Assembly (NCBI GenBank): GCA_030427505.1 | Contig: JAUICH010000033.1 | Location: forward strand, 1 to 55,791 | Length of the DNA stretch: 55,791 nt | Reading direction: 5' to 3' | DNA from: Verrucomicrobiia bacterium | GTDB lineage: Bacteria; Verrucomicrobiota; Verrucomicrobiia; Verrucomicrobiales; DEV007 | In this document: positions 53,176 through 55,791 of the stretch, piece after piece | How the letters are laid out: each line of letters starts with the position of its first letter | Numbering within the stretch: position 1 is the stretch's first letter | Notes under the pieces: generated by a model | Seen by the model: the letters and a program-made list of their open reading frames with translations, nothing else | Told to the model about the DNA's origin: nothing | Databases searched by the model: none | Program-made: the position numbers and the translations under genes

Positions 53176-55437
53176 TCAGGAGGGAAGGAAGGCTTCGCTG
53201 GTGACGTGGGCATCCAGCGATTTCCGCACTTTATCCGCGAGCCCGGTAGTGGTGAAGGGCTTGTGGAGAAAGGAGACGTTTGGCTCCTCCAGACAGGACT
53301 GGATCTGCCGGTGGTCGGTGTAACCAGACATGAACAACACGGGGATATCGGGGCGGATTTCGCGCACGGCTCGCATGAGGTCTCCGCCGCACATCGAGGG
53401 CATGATGACATCCGTCAGTAGAAGATGGGGGCGGACGGGGTCTTTCCGGACTTCCTCCAGGGCTTCCTGCGGAGTGCCGCAGGCGATAATGTTGTAGCCG
53501 AGAGATTTGAGGACCATGGAGGCGACGAGACGGACCTCCTGTTCGTCTTCGGTGAGAATGATGGTCTCTCCGCCTTTGGGAACGCTGTCTTCGGCGGGCG
53601 GATGATGGGCCGGGCAGGCTACCGCGTGGTCGCTGGCCGGAAGGTAGACCGTAAAGGTGGTGCCACGCCCCACCTCGCTTTCCAACAGAATGTCGCCTTG
53701 GCTTTGTTTGACGATGCCGTAGACGGTGCTCAACCCCAGGCCGGTGCCCTTGCCAACTTTCTTGGTGGTGAAGAAGGGTTCGAAAATGCGATCTCTAAGA
53801 TCTTCAGGGATGCCGCTCCCAGTATCTGATATGGAAAGGGTGACGTAGTCTCCGGCGGGGAGCCATCCTTCGGAGTTGGGATGGATGGTCTCGAAACCTG
53901 TTTGAATGGTCAGAACCCCACCGGAGGGCATGGCGTCCCGGGCATTCACGACGAGGTTCATGATGATCTGCTCGATGTGAGTTGGATCGGAGGAAACACA
54001 GGGCCGTTCCGGCGCTGTCAGGACATTCAATTGAATGTCTTCCCCGATGAGGCGGCGAAGCATTTTTTCCAAGTCGGAGACGACACGATTCAAGTCTAAT
54101 TCTCTGACTTCGATGACCGACTTCCGGCTGAATGCGAGTAGTTGAGAGGTCAGAGCCGCGGCGCGCTGGGCGGCGTTCTTGATGGCCTCCAGAGTTTCGC
54201 GGCCATCCTCGTCCAGTGAAAGACTGTGAAGCCCAATTTCCGTGTGGCCATTGATGACGGTCAGGAGATTGTTGAAATCGTGCGCGATGCCGCTGGTGAG
54301 GGTGCCAATGCTTTCCAGACGCTGAGAGCGCAGGACCTGGCTCTGGAGGTTTTTTCGTTCCGTGATGTCCGTATTGACGATCAAGATGGACTGTGGAAAC
54401 CCCCGGTCGTCAGTGAGAAGAGTCCACCTGCTTTCCACGGCCAGGTGGGAGCCGTCTTTCCGTTTTCCTTCCAGTTCGCCGCTCCACTGGCCTACTTCCA
54501 GCAATTGACGGTACGCCACGATGATGTCGTTTCCGTCGGGATGGAGAATCGCTTTGGCCCTGCGTCCGATGGTTTCGGCGGACGTCCAGCCGTAAACCTT
54601 TTCGGCGCCTTTGTTGCAGTAGGCAATACGTCCTTTGAGGTCTGTAACGATGATGGCGTCACTCGACTTATCCAAGAGGGCCGCCTGTTCGCGCAGCCGG
54701 TCTTCCACCGCTTTTCGTTCCGTGATGTCACGCAGGGTGGCGAGGAAGGCGGGAGAGTCCTCCCATTCCATTTCCGTGACCCGCATGTCGGCCGTTCTAG
54801 TGGTCCCGTCCTGCTTGCTAACGGAGAACTCCTCCGTTTTCCCCGAAACCAGCGGAAAGCCGGGGAACTGGTCCTCGATGCAGTGATCGCCGAACAACTG
54901 CCTCGCGGCGGGGTTGGCGTAGAGGACGAAGCCGTCTTCGTCCACGACGATCATGGCATCGACATTGTTCTCGATGATCGACCGCACCCGCGCTTCGCTC
55001 CTTTCCAACTGGAGCGCGCGGTTGGAGAGCTCTACTTTCAGCCGGTTGCGCTCGATGGCGTAGCGAATCGAACGCGCGACAGGATTCCCCAAGTCCACGA
55101 CCAATTTAAGAAGATAGTCCTGCGCCCCCTGACGGAGAACCTGGCGAGCCACTTCTTCGTCGTGGAAGCCCGTGATGATAATGACGGGAACTTCAGGGGC
55201 CTGTTCGTGCAGCGACTGAAATGTTTGGACTCCGGAACTGTCCGGCAGATTGAGGTCCAGCAGAACGATGTCGAAGGTCTGATCGTGGAGCAGTTGGATG
55301 GCCTCGGAAAGACGTTCGCACTGGGTTATCTCGTTTTCCAGGTCGTCCGCGGCGGCCAGTTGATCCTCGATGAGGAGCTGGTCCACGGGATTGTCTTCGA
55401 CCAGAAGAATCCGAATGAGAGATGGGGACGGAGACAT
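53176..55437 (-). CDS. hybrid histidine kinase, REC-PAS-PAS-HisKA-HATPase-REC
   Basis: This 753-aa soluble protein has an N-terminal REC domain (residues 8-125) with Asp61 in [12 protein letters not shown], two PAS domains (about 145-245 and 250-365), HisKA with His386 ([17 protein letters not shown]), a HATPase domain with [14 protein letters not shown] and [11 protein letters not shown], and a C-terminal REC domain (about 635-745) with [14 protein letters not shown] and a FLHKPFT segment. It has no membrane helix. A receiver at both ends implies input from another kinase and output to a phosphorelay. It is on the same strand as the CHASE kinase operon but 156 bases upstream with its own AT-rich promoter region. 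Confidence 0.92.
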   Translation of the reverse strand: MSPSPSLIRILLVEDNPVDQLLIEDQLAAADDLENEITQCERLSEAIQLLHDQTFDIVLLDLNLPDSSGVQTFQSLHEQAPEVPVIIITGFHDEEVARQVLRQGAQDYLLKLVVDLGNPVARSIRYAIERNRLKVELSNRALQLERSEARVRSIIENNVDAMIVVDEDGFVLYANPAARQLFGDHCIEDQFPGFPLVSGKTEEFSVSKQDGTTRTADMRVTEMEWEDSPAFLATLRDITERKAVEDRLREQAALLDKSSDAIIVTDLKGRIAYCNKGAEKVYGWTSAETIGRRAKAILHPDGNDIIVAYRQLLEVGQWSGELEGKRKDGSHLAVESRWTLLTDDRGFPQSILIVNTDITERKNLQSQVLRSQRLESIGTLTSGIAHDFNNLLTVINGHTEIGLHSLSLDEDGRETLEAIKNAAQRAAALTSQLLAFSRKSVIEVRELDLNRVVSDLEKMLRRLIGEDIQLNVLTAPERPCVSSDPTHIEQIIMNLVVNARDAMPSGGVLTIQTGFETIHPNSEGWLPAGDYVTLSISDTGSGIPEDLRDRIFEPFFTTKKVGKGTGLGLSTVYGIVKQSQGDILLESEVGRGTTFTVYLPASDHAVACPAHHPPAEDSVPKGGETIILTEDEQEVRLVASMVLKSLGYNIIACGTPQEALEEVRKDPVRPHLLLTDVIMPSMCGGDLMRAVREIRPDIPVLFMSGYTDHRQIQSCLEEPNVSFLHKPFTTTGLADKVRKSLDAHVTSEAFLPS

Positions 55438-55678
55438 GGGACCGGGCGTGGACGGAAGGGGAATCTTTTAATTAATATCAAAATTATAGAAATTGACAGT
55501 TTTTATTCTAAAAATCTTACAATCCCTGTCATTCAACACTTTCGAAGCTCATTGAGAGCGAGTCTCAACAGCGCCTCGCCGCGTGACTGACTATTCCGTG
55601 GAAATGGGCGGAGGAGCCGTGGTGGACGAATGACGGATGTGTACTGGCCAAACCACGGTTTGAGACGCAAACTGCCTG
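55438..55678. other. promoter region of the last kinase
   Basis: The 65 bases before the kinase start are strongly AT-rich, in contrast to the surroundings. A perfect TATAAT on the minus strand (55483-55488) could be its -10 box; a TTAGAA lies 17 bases upstream as a weak -35. Past 55560 the sequence returns to normal composition, with no gene up to the family B element. Confidence 0.5.
55483..55488 (-). promoter_or_regulatory. -10 box candidate (TATAAT)
   Basis: A consensus TATAAT occurs on the minus strand 46 bases before the start codon of the hybrid kinase, inside an AT-rich tract. The matching -35 (TTAGAA, 17-base spacer) fits only three of six consensus positions. Confidence 0.5.
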
Positions 55679-55791
55679 GCGTGGTGTTTGCGAAATCTCT
55701 AGACGAAATCAATTAGGTTATAGAGCCGGAAATTGGCTCGCTTCGCTCGGGAATTTTTATGATCGCGGTCTTCTTTTCCAATTTCCGCGTG
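55679..55791. repeat. TIR element family B, second copy (cut by window edge)
   Basis: From GCGTGGTGTTTGCGAAAT through GACGAAATCAATTAGG, TAGAGCCGGAAATTGGC and TTTTCCAATTTCCGCGTG this matches the reverse complement of the element at 27541-27731, with a few changes. The window ends inside it. It confirms that family B is a dispersed repeat and not a feature of the MBOAT/SGNH junction. Confidence 0.85.

Noticed and set aside
1-55791. CRISPR array
   Set aside because: No regularly spaced direct repeats with unique spacers were found; the repeats present are dispersed inverted-repeat elements and one short tandem repeat.

Overview
The window is about 55.8 kb of fairly GC-rich DNA from a Gram-negative bacterium. 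It encodes outer-membrane barrels, a Wza-type export protein, lipoproteins, RpoN-type regulation and a cytochrome-c lipoprotein like those common in the PVC group. The gene mix and the many short inverted-repeat elements suggest Verrucomicrobiota or a relative. That placement is inference: no rRNA or other marker gene is present. I see no tRNA, rRNA, CRISPR array or transposase gene.

Layout. (1) 1-6.2 kb: short mobile-like repeats, a c-type cytochrome lipoprotein, a small wHTH-like protein, ugd-rsmB, an SDR oxidoreductase and an Ldh2-family dehydrogenase. (2) 6.4-36.4 kb: a large surface-polysaccharide locus. It holds a GT2, two methyltransferases, an AlgD-like GDP-mannose dehydrogenase, a VanZ-like protein, a NusG/RfaH-like antiterminator, a tiny pilin/lipoprotein pair, a 900-aa outer-membrane barrel, an EF-hand/dockerin-like secreted protein, a Wza-like protein, an initiating sugar-phosphate transferase, galE, a Wzc-type tyrosine kinase, two GT4 enzymes, a Wzy-like polymerase/ligase, GDP-manno-heptose genes (gmhB-hddC-hddA), and two separate MBOAT + SGNH acyl-transfer pairs. 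(3) 36.4-40.1 kb: a giant GAF/PAS hybrid histidine kinase. (4) 40.5-45.5 kb: a minus-strand cassette of porin, isochorismatase-fold hydrolase, NCS2-like permease, BiuH-like biuret hydrolase and ChrR-like cupin. A perfect-core sigma-54 promoter and an upstream dyad precede it. (5) 45.6-49.0 kb: an AT-rich accessory island with an orphan antitoxin, a HEPN-motif protein, a DUF2971 protein, a remnant of the neighbouring regulator gene and a small secreted protein. (6) 49.0-55.4 kb: a CHASE hybrid kinase/sigma-54 activator operon with its own sigma-54-like promoter, then a second hybrid kinase.

How the genes fit together. The polysaccharide region supplies UDP-glucuronate, GDP-mannuronate, UDP-galactose and GDP-heptose precursors. 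It also has an initiating transferase, elongating glycosyltransferases, a polymerase, a Wza/Wzc export pair and two O-acylation modules. No Wzx flippase and no GmhA isomerase are visible. The cassette at 40.5-45.5 kb looks like uptake and hydrolysis of a urea-type nitrogen compound under nitrogen-type (sigma-54) control, and the adjacent NtrC-family regulator is a natural candidate activator.

The least described items are three families of non-coding terminal-inverted-repeat elements (190-250 bp, CTAG targets in two of them), the sigma-54-controlled biuret-type cassette, and a predicted leader terminator in front of the polysaccharide operon that an RfaH-like protein could relieve.
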